64,000 nt of DNA, taken from NCBI GenBank assembly GCA_026929865.2, contig CM049407.1, positions 20,852,501-20,916,500 on the forward strand, given 5' to 3'. This document shows, in pieces, positions 1-13,425 of the stretch. The DNA is from Hyperoplus lanceolatus (Eukaryota > Chordata > Actinopteri > Uranoscopiformes > Ammodytidae). Numbering within the stretch: position 1 is the first letter of the stretch; every line of letters starts with the position of its first letter. Made by a program: the position numbers and the translations under genes. The notes beneath the pieces are model-generated. The model searched no databases. It saw nothing but the letters and a program-made list of their open reading frames with translations, and was not told where the DNA came from.

Positions 1-2595
1 TGTAGCTCAATGTGCAAAACTCTAACTACAGTCTGCACTACCAACAGTCACTGGAGCTGAACAGTTCACTTCACCTGCAAAATAGGCTCAGTGCAGCAAA
101 CACTATGAATTGTCCTCACTGAGATAACACACACTGTCAGTCAGAATATGCTCTGAGTACAAACACTAGCATCAAACCCCAATACACAAATTACAAACTT
201 TTAATCTTTACAGTTTGAATAATTTGAGTTATTTCACACAAATTACATAATATTTTCTTTGATGAAAGGGTGAAATTCTTTCACATGCAATTGTTTATTT
301 TATAACATACCAGTTTTTTTTAGGAAAACAAAAATAAATAGATACACATTTTGTATATTTTATTGAAAACATTTCCAATGTACAGAAATCTATCCTGTAA
401 TGTTGTCATTTACTGTAAGGATGCAACTCTAAGCTGTTTGTTTGCTGGAAACTCCGTATTACAGATGCAACTTTAGATTTTTGCAGATTGGGTTGCACTC
501 TCAACCCTGCCTCTCTCAATGAGAGACCATGATACACAACAGGGTCTATCAGTGTTGCCCTTACTGTATTTCATCAGACATTACAGCTCTATGTCTTCCT
601 CCACACATTCACACTCTCACTGCCACTCTTCTCCCTCCAACAACCTGTCTTCATTCATTGGTCCATTTACAAACAAATATATATTTTTGAGCTTTCCCTT
701 TATACTGTATATGTTCACTAACAAGTCTAAAACAAGACATCTTAGTGTTTCAGTTGAAATTGCAATCTGCAGTGTTTGAAATGCACTCATTCTGTTTTGA
801 ATGTGTGGTTTACAGTTGTGGTAGTAGTGTGTTAGTGTTTGAAAAAAAGGGCTGGAAATCCACAGTGTTGTGCAGGCTGTGGTTAAGCCATGAGATAGGT
901 GTGTAGAGTTTTGAAAATTGTGTTTAATCAATGAAAAACGAGCTAGAGTTTGGTCCGAATGAACCGCTGCTGTGCATAGTGTAGTTAGAGTTGTGCACTT
1001 GTCGTTCCAGTTGTGCCCACTGTGGTTTAGCAATCGAAAAAAAACTGTAATAGGGGAAGAACCAGTGCTGATGTGGCTTTGCTTAGAGATTGTTGTTAGT
1101 CTCCAAGCAGTATAGGGCGATTCAAACAAGACCCCTGTCAATTATTGTTTGGCGGGGCAAGGGCAACACCATGGCCACAAGACTGGACCTCTAAGCAAGC
1201 ATCCACGTTTCTGCCGGACCGTAACCTGTGTGCGCCAGAGCTGCTGGGGCCCGACAGAGGCCGCTGGCTGCAGGATGTTTGATTCATGCTAATCCTTGGT
1301 CTCCCGAGGGCCGGGCTTTAGGGTCATGTGGGAATGAAGGCAGCAGCAGCCGGCTGGCATGCAGCTCAGGGTTCCTGGCTCAAATCCTCAACTTGGCGCT
1401 AGTATTAGTATTAGAATGAATATGAGTATTAGTTCAGGTCAGTGTTGGGAGGCAGAATATGAAAACAGATGTTGATGGCAGGAGGGAAGGGGGAGGGACC
1501 CAGTGGTCTGAATGAATGATGGGAAGGAGGAAGGGGGGGCGGGACAATAGATGAAGTGTAACCATCATCCAGCTGTAGCTTTGTTCCAGCTGCGGGTTTG
1601 ATGTAAACTGTCGGTTTCTTAATAAAAAAATAAAATGAAAAAATATGTAAATAATCAGTCTTCCTCTTCGTGTACGTCTGCTTATTCTACAGCTTAAAGA
1701 GCCCAAACCCCGCAGACTTGCTGTTTTACTTTAGACAAGGTCTGGCTTATTAAAGCATGCCTCGCGTGGTCCAATCAATGGAAAGCACCAATTAGGTTTG
1801 TTAATGAGAGATAATTAAAGAAGTGTGCTGTGGCTATATTTAGTCTGACACAAGAGGACAGTTTGAAGAAGGAGGGAGCAGGGAGAAGTAGGAGGACATG
1901 AAAGAGAATAAGATGGCAACAGAGGCAGCTTCAGGTCAAAATGTTCTAAATAGGCTCCCTACAATATGTTTATTGTTGTAATTAATTGATTCTTTATTCA
2001 ACCAGGTATTTCTAATGTGATTATGTATGGTAACAGTACATTAAACAAACATTTGTTTGGGGATTTAAGTCTTTCTGTTTTACATTTCCATGCATAGCTG
2101 TAAGAAATGGTGATAAGGTCGCTGACAATTGAAAGCGTATCTCCTTATTGCTAGGTGTTTATTACTTTGCTAGGTGTTTATTTACTTTTCACACCTTGAA
2201 AAGCCTTAGAAAGCCTTGCTTGAAAAACATCCAAGTAACTGTCATGTTCCTGGTGTCTTTTATCATCCTTAAAAAAAAAAGATGAGCCGGTAATGTGATA
2301 TAACTTATTGACACACTTTTTCTTCCTCATCTGATCTGCTTATATCACATAAAAGATAAACCACATTGGAGTTGTTACTTTACTCTGAGTACTGTTGGGC
2401 TTGGTATTTTCCGATCTCACCCTAACCAGATGGCGCCATGCTGTACAATGGAGTTGATGGGGTCATGTGGGTATAAAGTGCAGTGGTTCATCCCTACCAG
2501 CTCTTTACAAATAGGTGTGGGCAAAGGCCAAGGCTTGGTGTTGTTATGTTATGCAGATGTTCCCTCTGCAGGCTGCGTTCTGTGTTCAATCTGTG
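1..2595. other. Non-coding stretch, inferred dscaml1 intron
   Basis: No exon-like open frame with splice sites was recognised. It lies downstream (minus sense) of dscaml1 exon 2, so it is probably intron 2. It contains a GC-richer patch around 1160-1400 whose role I cannot tell. Confidence 0.5.
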
Positions 2596-3294
2596 CAGAG
2601 CCGGCCCAAGCCTTCAGGGGGCCCTAAGCGAAAAATGATTCGGGGGCCCCTCACCAATGTTAGCGCTGCTGAAACTATAGATCTGTGTTAAATATCATTC
2701 ACACACCCAGTGTTTTCCGCTAGTGCCTTCACTGTGCAGCTGTGCGAAAATATTAGACAGCCGAGATTGAGACCCTCCTAGGGGGGTTCGGGGGTATGCC
2801 CCCCCGTGAGATTTTTTTAACCTTTTTGAAGTGAAATGCATGAATCTGGTGCACTTTGAGAGGAAAATTTAGAGGCTAAATCTGAGAAATTTTGTGTGAA
2901 CAAATAATTTGGAGACACTGGGTCAAATGAATTAGAAGCTATTGAAGAAGGACACATGGATTTTCCATAAAAATATTAATATAAAATAAAATATTATGGA
3001 GGGTCCTCTGGGTTGGGCTTGGAGCTCTTTTTCTTTTACGGTACATATTTCTCTGTAATATAATGAATGCATTTAAATGCAGTGTGAGGAACGAAGCGGA
3101 ATAACTCTGTTGTCCAGCTACTGTATCTTTTTTTCCACAGACAAGGCTGAAATAGGCTGATATATGATGATAATATCAAACACACAAACTAAAAAAAAAA
3201 AAAAAAAAAATTTTTTTTTTTTTTTAGGGGGCCCCCCAGGCAGTCGGGGGCCCTAAGCGGCCGCTTAGTTCGCTTATGCCTCGGGCCGGCTCTG
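2596..3294. mobile_element. Non-autonomous hAT-type DNA transposon
   Basis: The element starts CAGAGCCGGCCC and ends GGGCCGGCTCTG, forming terminal inverted repeats. It is flanked by a perfect 8-bp duplication, AATCTGTG, at 2588-2595 and 3295-3302. An 8-bp target duplication with a CAGRG-type terminus is characteristic of hAT elements. The interior holds no transposase frame. A long A-run followed by a T-run at about 3189-3226 could fold as a hairpin. Confidence 0.85.
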
Positions 3295-3483
3295 AATCTG
3301 TGTGTTCAGGTCGAGTTGGTGCTATTTTAGGACATATGATGATGATTTCTGTGGGTTGGGCATTTTTCTTTGCAGCTGCCAATCACATCTGCTCTACTTC
3401 ATGCTTTCATAATAATGTCTCTTTATTCTCCATTCCTCAGTGTCTCACTTTGACCTTTTTGCTCCATGACATCTCCTTTCCTA

Positions 3484-4080
3484 TAGAGATGCAACAATCC
3501 ATTATTATTCAGTAAGATCCGATTCCGATTTGTGGGTTTTGGATATCTGCCGATACCGATACTGTCCGATATCGTAATTATTATACATTTCTTCGTTGGT
3601 GGTGATGTTATGTGTAATGGTGCATCCACACCAAACACGTTTGGGGCGGTCACTTTACAGGCGATGAACGCGAATTCACCTTGCGCACCGCGTTTGATGC
3701 TTTTCGCGTGAGTTAAAAATATTCAACTCAAGTGAATTTTTAGCGTGAGGTCCCACGGTGATTATCACGCACAAATTTTCACGTTTGGTGTAGATGCACC
3801 ATAAAGTTAGGAAGGCTTGAGCAACACAGCAATTCTAATTTAAAAGAGCAACACATTTAGTTTATCTAAACTGCATTGCACTGTTTGAATGCAGAAGAAC
3901 ATCAGAACTCAACTTTCGAATTGCTAAATTCTAATATAAATGTGTGCTATATCACATAGCTATGGTCTGAAAATGTAATAGTTAAAATAATTTAGATATA
4001 AAAAAGAGAGAAAGAAATAAGAAGATTGCTGCCATATCAGAACCTGATACCGATATTGGATCAGATCGGCCCCATCCCTA
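3484..4080. mobile_element. hAT-type MITE next to dscaml1 exon 2
   Basis: The 597-bp element begins TAGAGATGCAAC and ends CCCATCCCTA. It is bounded by a perfect 8-bp target duplication, CTTTCCTA, at 3476-3483 and 4081-4088. The interior is non-coding and rich in CGATA/TATCG motifs. It ends only about 90 bp from the splice donor of dscaml1 exon 2. Confidence 0.8.
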
Positions 4081-4171
4081 CTTTCCTATATCTAAATCCT
4101 CCAGATCATTCAACCTTTCTTTTGCTTTTACAGGCCCAGTTCTCCTTCCCCAACCTGCGGACCCAACTCAC

Positions 4172-4492
4172 CAGCTTTGATGCGGATGTTGGGGCTGCGG
4201 ATCTTGCCGGCTTGGTTCTCGGCGGTGCAGAAGTAGTCGTTGTCATGGATATAGCTGTTGTAGGCGGAGGGCGAGAAGGGGTAGAGTTGCAGGGTGCCAT
4301 TGGCGTGCACGTGGCGGATGTGGGGCACATCGTAGATGTCGTCGCCAGTGGCCAGGTACCAGCGCAGTATGGCACTGGGGGTGCCCCCTGCTGGACAGGG
4401 CAGGGACACCCCCACCGAGCTGGAGTAGGTGACCCGCTGCAGGGAGGCATTCACAAAGTACAGCCTGGTAGAGCCCACATCCTCACTGTGTA
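4172..4492 (-). CDS. dscaml1: DSCAML1 exon 2, first Ig domain (partial gene)
   Basis: This 321-bp exon encodes the first Ig domain of Down syndrome cell adhesion molecule-like 1, a homophilic neuronal adhesion receptor. Diagnostic motifs are [16 protein letters not shown], the B-strand Cys in [27 protein letters not shown], and the F-strand Cys in [18 protein letters not shown]. It is very close to vertebrate DSCAML1, and [20 protein letters not shown] fits DSCAML1 better than DSCAM. The acceptor is TTGCAG before 4492 and the donor is GTGAGT after 4172. Both junctions are phase 1, so it joins the exon at 13426-13468 in frame. The remaining Ig/FNIII exons lie beyond the left edge. Confidence 0.95.
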
Positions 4493-4528
4493 CTGCAAGG
4501 GGGCAAAACAGACAACGTACACACACAG

Positions 4529-4798
4529 AATGGTAAATGGATTCCACTTGTATAGTGCTTTTCCCTGGTTTTTCACAGACCCAAAGCTCTTTACATTGTT
4601 TTGTACACATTCACCCAATCACACACACTAACAGCAGCAGCTACCACGCAGGGTGCAAGTTAACTATCGAGAGCAATTTAGGGTTCATTGTCTTGACCAG
4701 GGACACTTCGACATTTGGCGGGGAGGGGGGTAATCAAACCACCGACTCACCAACCCAGTGGACGACAACCCTATCCGCTTCACCACAGCCACCCATAC
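4529..4798 (-). mobile_element. tRNA-derived SINE with LINE-type 3' tail
   Basis: Read on the minus strand, it opens with a tRNA-like segment: a box A-like GTGGTGAAGCGG and a box B-like GGTGGTTTGATTACC. It ends in a tail of the AAAGAGCTTTGGG...CACTATACAAGTGGA...TTTACCATT type, shared with teleost L2-like retroposons. It ends about 37 bp upstream of the dscaml1 exon 2 acceptor. Assignment rests on remembered consensus patterns. Confidence 0.65.
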
Positions 4799-5268
4799 AT
4801 GCTGAAACAATGCCACTTTGCTGAAGTGGAGGTGAGGGGCCAACGATGTGCACCTGTTACATACATATAAAACAATATGAATGCATGCTTAAAAGGATTC
4901 CACCGCCATTGATTTTAAAGCCATCGGCATCATATTAACGCAACAACAACAAAAGGGACAGAATGGGAATGTCCTTCAAAAGTGTAGCAAAAAATAATCA
5001 TAACAAATGTATGTCAAATGTCCAGCTGCAAACATCAGTCATGTGATCCAGAAAGCCAGGGATTTGGGCTAAAGCCTGCGATGGTTTAGGTGGATCGGAG
5101 AGGGGGGAGGAGGAGCCTATTACCCCCGTACAGTGTGTGTGTGCACACAAACACAAGCAAAGACATTAGAGAGAGAGAGAGGAGAGAGGGAACGCGCTGA
5201 TAGGTTATGTGATTGGAATTTCTATGCCAGACGCAGAGATTTAAGTATATTTAATCTCCTTACATATT

Positions 5269-5269
<1 letters not shown>

Positions 5270-5313
<44 letters not shown>

Positions 5314-5321
5314 AATGGACG

Positions 5322-5387
<66 letters not shown>
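5270..5387. repeat. Compound (AC)n microsatellite
   Basis: Two AC tracts (about 5270-5311 and 5325-5387) are separated by a short ATGAATGGACGCACGC spacer. It lies in dscaml1 intron 1. Confidence 0.95.
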
Positions 5388-5389
<2 letters not shown>

Positions 5390-6321
5390 AATGTTCTTCA
5401 TTGGCACTCAGATTAAACACATACAGCTTCAGCAGAGAAAGGAGAGTGAAAGGAGAATCTGGGGGTCATGCAACTTTGTTGTCATTATAAGAAAGATTAG
5501 AGGAGAAAGAAGAAAGGGGTTGGGGGGTTTGCATCACTGGACAGATGTGGATGTTAACCACTGATTCTAAATCATATCACCTAATACACACCATCCCCCC
5601 GTTAATGTTGAGTCCAGCACATAAAGTGTAGAACTCTGCGGTCAATACTAACAGATAATGAAAATATTTGATCCACATTGGATCAAATTAGCGTTCAGTA
5701 TGTTGTGGTTGTGGTCTCATTCTCTCGTCTGTTAAATGCTGCTTGATCATGAATCTTAAAATCAGTGTCTATATTTTTATAGAAAATTTATCATAATAAA
5801 TGAAAATTTCCAGATGTAGAATCTACTTGAATGAATTGCTATTACATTTTAGATTGATTGAACTGCCTTCAACATAATGATCTGATCTTAGTTAATTGTC
5901 GTCAAACTCTTACTTTAAACAAGGGGTTTCATGCGTTTTAATGAATTTAATTTTGTGAGATGGTCTTTGTGCTTTAACTTTAATTAATCCTTACTAATGA
6001 TTATTGGTTATTTTCATACTGTTTGTGCAGCATTTACAAAACCTTCTATCATGGAAAACCTATATACTGTATGAACAGAACAGCTGAAGGTTTGGGCCTA
6101 AAATGATTTACGGAACATGTGCAATATGTGACCGCTAATTAAAATGTCCGAAATGTCATTCAAATTGGTTATTATGTCGGATTTAAAGTGGAGGCAGCAA
6201 TTCTGGAGAAAGATTGTTGTCAAAATCACTTATGTTAAAATCAGTTAATATCTCCTCCCTGTCCACTTCCTGTCCGTACTGTGTGCGCGCAGCTCGCTTC
6301 AAAAACAGTGTTTATACACAG

Positions 6322-6411
6322 CCTAGGCTCTGTAAATGGTATGTAAATAAAGGGGATGTAAACAAAGGGCGCCCACCGTAGCTAGCAACATGCCCATTTA
6401 CAGAGCCTAGG
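6322..6411. repeat. Short inverted repeat, 18-bp perfect arms
   Basis: CCTAGGCTCTGTAAATGG at 6322-6339 is exactly reverse-complemented at 6394-6411, with a 54-bp loop. This may be a MITE remnant. Confidence 0.85.
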
Positions 6412-7764
6412 TTTTACACTGGATTTCTTTTTCATTGCACATATAATAGTTTCAGGTGGAAGACATTAACCGATTTGACAAAAAAAGTTATTTTGACAAC
6501 AAGCATTCTCAGGAATTGCTGACTCCACCTACTTGTGACTGACAGCAAACCAATAACTGCTCCTTGCCAACACACAATTGTTTATTATGTAGCCTATTAT
6601 GTGTAGTAGGTGCAGACATCTTCAAAGTTATAAGTATAAGTTTCAATACTCCTTCGTTATATGATCAATCATTAAATTATTTTTCCTGATTTACTGCGTC
6701 TTTGTTATGTGAATTGTGCCGCAAACGCTGAATGACGGTCATGTTCAAGGTGCTTTGACTTGTCAATCATAATAAAAAAGGCAGTGAGGTCGAGGAATGA
6801 GGATAACAGAGAGGTACCCTGTTTTTCACAATACACATGCCAATTTAGACTTCCTAGAGCACAGTGCCTGAAATAGTTGTTGTAAGAGATTTTTCTGCCT
6901 TTAGTATAGTTAATACTAATGTTGATGATTAATATTGTAAAACTCTGTGGGAACAGTGAGTGTTAAAGTTTTGTAATGTTGATGCAGGGGACGGTCAGAT
7001 TCACTCGCCTGCTCCTGGAGAATTAAAACCAAGAAATGAGGAGTGAGGGTGAATAGTGTGTCTGATCATCAGATGCATTTCTTCCCTCAGCCCATTGAAA
7101 CATTTCAACTTTGTTTGTTTTTGTTTTGGACTTCAATGAGGCGTGGCTTTAAGCTATGGGTAATGTAGATAGAAAAACATTAACAAATAAAGCTTAAGGC
7201 AGAATCAATCATAACCATCAACAGTGTCACTGTGCTGGCACTAAGCTCAGTGCACCAGATCGAAGAATAGACACATCTCTTCCATCAAGAAGGGTTTGGT
7301 GGTGATAATTCCATCCAGCATCTTTGCCAAAGAAGTGCTACTTTCGCTCGACTACGAGATTGATAAAGCTGGGTGAAAATGTTACAGATGGTATATGAAA
7401 ATGTGTCTGGCAGTCCGGTGGTGGGCTGCAAAAACCAGGTCAGACTCCCTCCCCTCCGCAGATTACTGATAATGGCCTCTGAGCATAAAGCCCATATTAA
7501 AGATTGCAATATCTATAATCTCCCAATGGGGGGACAGGACTAAAGTGGAGGAGTGAGGGGGTCACCCTGAGAGCTGTATGGGGGGTGGGCAGCAGGAGAA
7601 CCTCTCATACAGTAGATTATATGGCCTGGGGGGCAGCACACTGGGGGGCTGGGGAGCGCTGGGACTGATGGAGCGGGAAGTGCAATAGAAAGGGGATCAG
7701 AGCAAACTCCCACCACTCAGAGCCTGTCAAAACCAGGCGAACCACACATGCTCTCGGCCAACAA

Positions 7765-7766
<2 letters not shown>

Positions 7767-7831
<65 letters not shown>
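7767..7831. repeat. (AC)n microsatellite
   Basis: Uninterrupted AC dinucleotide tract in dscaml1 intron 1. Confidence 0.95.
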
Positions 7832-7835
<4 letters not shown>

Positions 7836-9052
7836 AACACGTACACACTCCAAAAGTAGCTCTCAGCGCACTGGAGGGAGACACTGGGAGTGTGTTGCCA
7901 TGGTGGCACTGGCACTTGAAAGCTGTGACTGAATAAAAAAAAACAATGCAACAATTTAACCTAACAACAGTGACCCACTGATGAATCTAAATTTAGTAAC
8001 TTCAAGTCGCCGAAAGCCCACATTCTGTCACACTGCTTCAAAGCTGCTAAAGTGAGCAAATATGTTTAGCATAGATGGGAAAACAGAACAAAGTATTTGA
8101 AAATAGTGTTCAGTTAAGTGTTTATATCCGTTAAAATAATTTCTGTAATTGTCGATGGCAGCCATGAACACTGCTGTTTGGTTAGGTGTTGTCAAACACA
8201 GCAGAGTTAGTAAATGACACTGGGCGCGCTCCAAAACTCAACTGGCACAGTCCCGGTTTGTGCTGGGCTGGCAGAGTTTCCACTCCATTTGAAACAGCCG
8301 AGACATTATCTACCACCTGTGCCGACCTGACGGCCACATGGACCAACAGTGAAGCAAACAGCCTTTTCAACATGCCTATAATGTTGAACCAATCTGATTA
8401 AAGGTAAGATCTTCTGGAAAAGTTTGTTGTTTTGACCTAAACACTATTAAATGGTCAAAACAGTTGGGGTCAATTGGTGAATCAATGAAACGTTTCAACT
8501 CTTAATCCATGCTGATTTAATTTATAGAGTATAACACCTGAGGGGCTTTAACAGTTTTAGACATCTATATCCCTTCACCTTTTTCAGTGACTCGTCCACA
8601 AAAGTCGAACTCTGGCTGCGTGTCCGTGGACAGTCCCAAACCTGATTGGTGTGTACTACTGACCACAGCTATGGGGATGCCTGTACTATTGCTGCTGTTT
8701 ACCTGCGCCCAGGAGGCTTCATCAAGCTCGTTCAGACACAGCACCTTGGAGGACTACCAGCCCTCACTGGAAGGTGTTGCTGAAGCGCTGATGGTGCCGC
8801 TGCAGCTAAAGCTCAGGCCTGTCAGAGTTGCAACCACTATTTTATACACCCTGCCAGAGAGCCACGCATGAATATGTATGTCACAGAGGCACAAGTCATA
8901 ACCTATGCAAGGTTTCATCATGCATAATGCAGCCGATCTACGCCTCTCTCCTGGATGCGAGTGCATGCACAAGAGTGTGCACACTCACACACTCATCGCT
9001 CACACAACTGTATCGTGAGGAGGTAAACAAACCCCCAGAACCCCACAATGTT

Positions 9053-9059
9053 TCACACA

Positions 9060-9120
<61 letters not shown>
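9053..9120. repeat. (AC)n microsatellite
   Basis: AC dinucleotide tract with one interruption near its 5' end, in dscaml1 intron 1. Confidence 0.95.
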
Positions 9121-9123
<3 letters not shown>

Positions 9124-11771
9124 AGCTCCCTGAGCAGAACCAGAGGCACAATACCTCTGCATGTTCTTCTTTTTCCTCTTCTCTCACCCATCTCTCCGTC
9201 TTTCCATTTCTTTCTTACGGTAAACTGCTCACTGTATTTAACGATAGGAATCGTACGTGGTAAAAGGTCAAAAGTAGGATTCAACTTAACAGAGACAAGA
9301 CATGCCCATCAGCTGTGTGGACTGTCAAAAACACTCTCTCCCTCCACTCCTTGACTGCTGCTCGCTGTTTTGGCAACAGCTCCATTTCCAAACAGACTGT
9401 AACTCCTGCGTTCGTTGTTCGCTCCAAACCTGTCCAGCTATCTCTCCGTCACTCATCCTTCTCCTTCAGGTGTTTTTACGGACAGAAAGTTGAGGGTTCT
9501 ATATTTATTTATCTTTTATAAGAGAGGGGGGGGGGGTACGAGGATTTGGAACCGTGTGCCGAAGAGGAGGAAGTGGAGAAGGAGGAGGAGGCATGCCATG
9601 CAGTGCTGTAAGAAAGGGGGTGTGAATTGAATATTGGTGGGTTGTCGCAGAGGGATAAATATAGGTGTAAGCTTATGGATAATCCTCAGGGGGTCTGGGC
9701 ATAAGGAGGTGGTGGGTGAAGAAGGGATGGAGAAGTTGGGCTTATTGGGGTTACATCTAATCAGCGGAAGGGTATCGCCGCTCCCCACCTACTGTCTTTC
9801 CGTACACCCTGTCCCCAACAATCTGCTCCCCACCCTACCCACAACTACCCCCCACCCACCCCACCCCGGGCCTTTGCTGTGTCAGTGAAAAAAAAGTGTG
9901 CTACTTCAGCAGTCCCCTGGGACCTGCTCCCCCTCACATCAAAGCAGCCAGTTTCTCTCTTAATGTGAATATCAAATCTGTGGATCACAAGTCCCAGCAC
10001 AGTCTGCATAAACTGCCCCTCCCCCAACCTTTAATTCTGCCTAGTGATGAGGAAGAGAGAGGGAGGGGAGTTTCTGCGAGAGGAAGCGATGGAGGGAGGG
10101 AGAGAGGGAGAGATGGAGAGAGAGAGATGGAGAGAAAGAGAGAGATCCAACAAAAACAACTACTTGCTTCAGAGATTTGACATTTGCCGAACGCAACCCT
10201 CCTTCTGAAAAAATGTGTGCGGATCGGGCGTCCAATAAAAATTTGGAGGACGTCTGGCTCAATTCAGCATCAGTGTGGTGTTATATACAGAGTTCTCTCT
10301 GGCGGGTGGAGGTGGGTAGTGACTATCAAAGGTGTACATTTTCATCTTTTTTTTATGAGTGTTGTTGCTTGTTTTAAATGAATTCTTCTTATGCATAATC
10401 TCGTTGGGATTTATAATAGATTTAAGGGACGAATGGGAGAGCGGGGACGCCTGTGACAGAGCTGTGATATCCTATTGGAGAGCTGGAAAGTGCTATGAGC
10501 TCCGTTACCCTGCTGACAGTCTTAACAGCACACTTTAACGGCCATTTGGCAACAACATTGATCAAAATTTGACTACAGATGTTGCTATTTTTTCCCCTTT
10601 AATTTCAGGAGAAAAACAGATATTTGTGTTGTCAAATTACATCTAACTGCTGTTTTTTGAGTATAGTGGATGTCAAAAAAAAAGTCATATAGGTAAAGCT
10701 GTCTTACCACTCATCAGACCTTATTATTGCGTATGTAAATGGCCAGCAATAGTCTGTTCATAAGACATTTTAAAATATCATAATTTTGTTAAGGCACAGT
10801 CATGATCAATCAAAATAATCAGAATCATATATCTTGGTCCCTGAAAGGACCAAATTGGTAAGGGAAATCACACTGAGAACTCTGTATTTATTCTGTATGA
10901 TGGGTGTTGTTGCAAAATTAAATAATGCCAGGTTTGAGCTAGTAAAAAATATAGGCCTGTGTCCTGCCTGGGCAATGATTGGCACCCCTGTGGACCACAC
11001 AGCTCTGTCATTGAGTGGTGCCTATAGCTCATATTGCTGCTTTAATTGTGCAGCCTTGCAAAGGCAGCAAAGGTAATTGGACTGGGGTGGGGGGCAGCTG
11101 GATTTTTGCATATTTCTATGTGTAGCGGGTATGCAGTGGAGAAGACAGGAGTGTGCCAGGGTGAAGGATCACCATATTGCTTTACACACCTCAAATCAAA
11201 ATTCAAGTTATATCATTTGAATTTTACACATATTTTGTTATTATTATATTCATTACAATTGATTTTAGCAGCCAAGGTTTAAGGTTTGAAATAGGCATAC
11301 AGCAGTACATTAAAGTAGTGTTTGTACCTGCTATAATTAATCCATAATTACAGTAAAAAGTCTGCCAAATTGAATTTAAAATGAAAGAAAAACACAAGTT
11401 TTTGTGTTCAAATCACCAATTAAAAATATAAATAAATCCGTATTTAATTGGGTATAATTATGAAATTGCTGAAATTATAGGCATTGTGCTCTAATTGGTT
11501 AACGGTTAATAGCCTTAAAGCATTTTTTCCCCAAACATGCATTAATTACCCTGATGGTGTCGCTGACATAATTTAGCAAAATTAAAAGAAAAAGAAAATG
11601 TTCAATTGAAAAATTGATATATTTCAAGAATCTAGTTAATGAGTATTGGCCTGTGAGTGAAATTCCAATTCAGCCGCAGCAGAAGTAAAACATTCAAAAG
11701 TGTCTAACATTTAACAGCATAACCAAAAGGGTTGTCTCGTCACTTCCCCTCCTCCGCGCGCCCGCTCCCCC

Positions 11772-11776
<5 letters not shown>

Positions 11777-11811
<35 letters not shown>
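11777..11811. repeat. (AC)n microsatellite
   Basis: Short AC tract beside a GC-rich patch (about 11750-11870). Confidence 0.9.
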
Positions 11812-11815
<4 letters not shown>

Positions 11816-13425
11816 CTCGAGCCGTGACGCACGCGCTGGCACACGCGCGATCACGTCCGCGGGGTCCAGGTGCGCTATTAGAGAGGAACATGACCGGGCA
11901 AGTCTATAATCTGCACCCACGCCCCTGGAGTGTCTCATTTGGTGAAATAAATTTGCGCATATTAATGTGATCCCGCAGAACACAGAGAGGCTCTAAAAAT
12001 CACACACATTTTCTAAAAAGAGATAGCAAACATTTGCGATTTAATTTCGGAGAATTTAGTCAAATGCAACATTGATAACAAACACAGGCAGCACATTTGT
12101 GGCTAATTGCTAATTGATATTGGTCTATAGCTGAAAAAAAATAAGCTAAACCCAAATGAGAAAATGCTAGAACCCAAAAGAAGAAATAGACCTAATGGCC
12201 TATTTTGATCAACTGATTTGCATCGAGAACAGCCATGTTCATCTTTCCAGCCAGTCCATCTCCATGACTTTTAAATAGATACATTTACACTGTCTCGGGG
12301 CCTGTGCTAATAAGGACCAAACAACATGTAAACACAGCAACAAACAGGCGGACTACACAAAGGCCTAAAAAATACTCTCATGTGGAGATATAGTGTTGAA
12401 CTTCTGTTATTTTCGACGCAGATTTGTTCAGGATTATTATAATGCACTGTAATAGCAGGAGATCAACTTTGCAATAGGGTCAGGGATGCGCAACAAGAAA
12501 GGAAAACGATTCTATTTAAACAAATACATTGCCTTGTATATAGATACATACAATTAATCAAGAGAAAAAATAGCAGGGAGCAAATTAGTCAAATAAGGAT
12601 GACAAATCTGAATGCAGTAATTATGGCCTTTATGAGGGTGTAGGTCCATTAAACTAATAAGGCCGTTGAGGGAAAAGGGGGGGCCTTTTATTTGGTATCC
12701 AATTTGAAAATGGCAACAATTCGTCATTACACATAATAAAGCGAATTAAAGAAACTAAAAGCGTTTTTAAAAGATAAGAGCATTTCTGTGCAATGGAGCG
12801 CTTGTGCCAAATATAGCCTATCAAAACTGCTGCAATTAGCAAAGGCTACACATATGAGAGCACCAGAAATTCAAGCCAATATTTCGAAAAATCACAAACA
12901 ACCCCCCTCGAAACTTTACAGGAGTGACACATTTTGTGCAGATTTGTTCTTAAATGGACAAAATATTAATTTAATTGCAGGCCGATGCATGTTTTCCTTT
13001 CTCTCTCTCACCCTCCCTCTGTATTTGCACCTCATTCTCCCTATTCAGCCATTTTACATATTCATAACTGGAGTTGGTAATGCGAAAACAATCCGTGCTA
13101 TCAGCTCCATCTGAGGGACCAAGGGCCGCCGAATCGAACCGCAAAACAATACAAATAAAAAACACTATACCTCTTTACTTCAACAATATTTCTACCTGTT
13201 CAACTCCAGCGGCTTTATTCATTTTCATTTAGGAAACCACTTTCAATCAATTCCCAATCCACAGTGCATCCGATGACACATCAAAGCACCAGCCACACAC
13301 ACACATTCACAGCCAAAAAACATTTAATTTCGATCAATTATCACTTTTCATTCAACTTAAAAACAGCAAGACTCCATGCACTTAAGACATGATGTGAAAT
13401 ATTTCAAGCATTTTTTTTCTCTTAC

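Larger units (their letters stand above)
4800..13425. other. dscaml1 intron 1, remaining sequence
   Basis: Apart from the SINE edge, the microsatellites and the short inverted repeat listed separately, no exon was recognised. Purine-rich GGGAGAGAG repeats lie near 10050-10145. The part from roughly 11300 to 13400 looks free of recognisable transposons and is AT-rich, so conserved regulatory DNA near the first exon is possible. Comparison would be needed to show it. Confidence 0.6.

Noticed and set aside
1228-1419. Frame in a GC-richer patch near 1.3 kb
   Set aside because: No splice context, no family similarity, and a composition explained by the patch.
4026-4631. 201-codon plus-strand frame over 4.0-4.6 kb
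   Set aside because: Antisense shadow of the dscaml1 Ig exon fused to MITE and SINE sequence; no family match.
5133-5564. Open frames with poly-HT or poly-CV stretches
   Set aside because: They are translations of (AC)n/(GT)n microsatellites; similar frames at 7.7, 9.0, 11.7 and 30.2 kb are rejected for the same reason.
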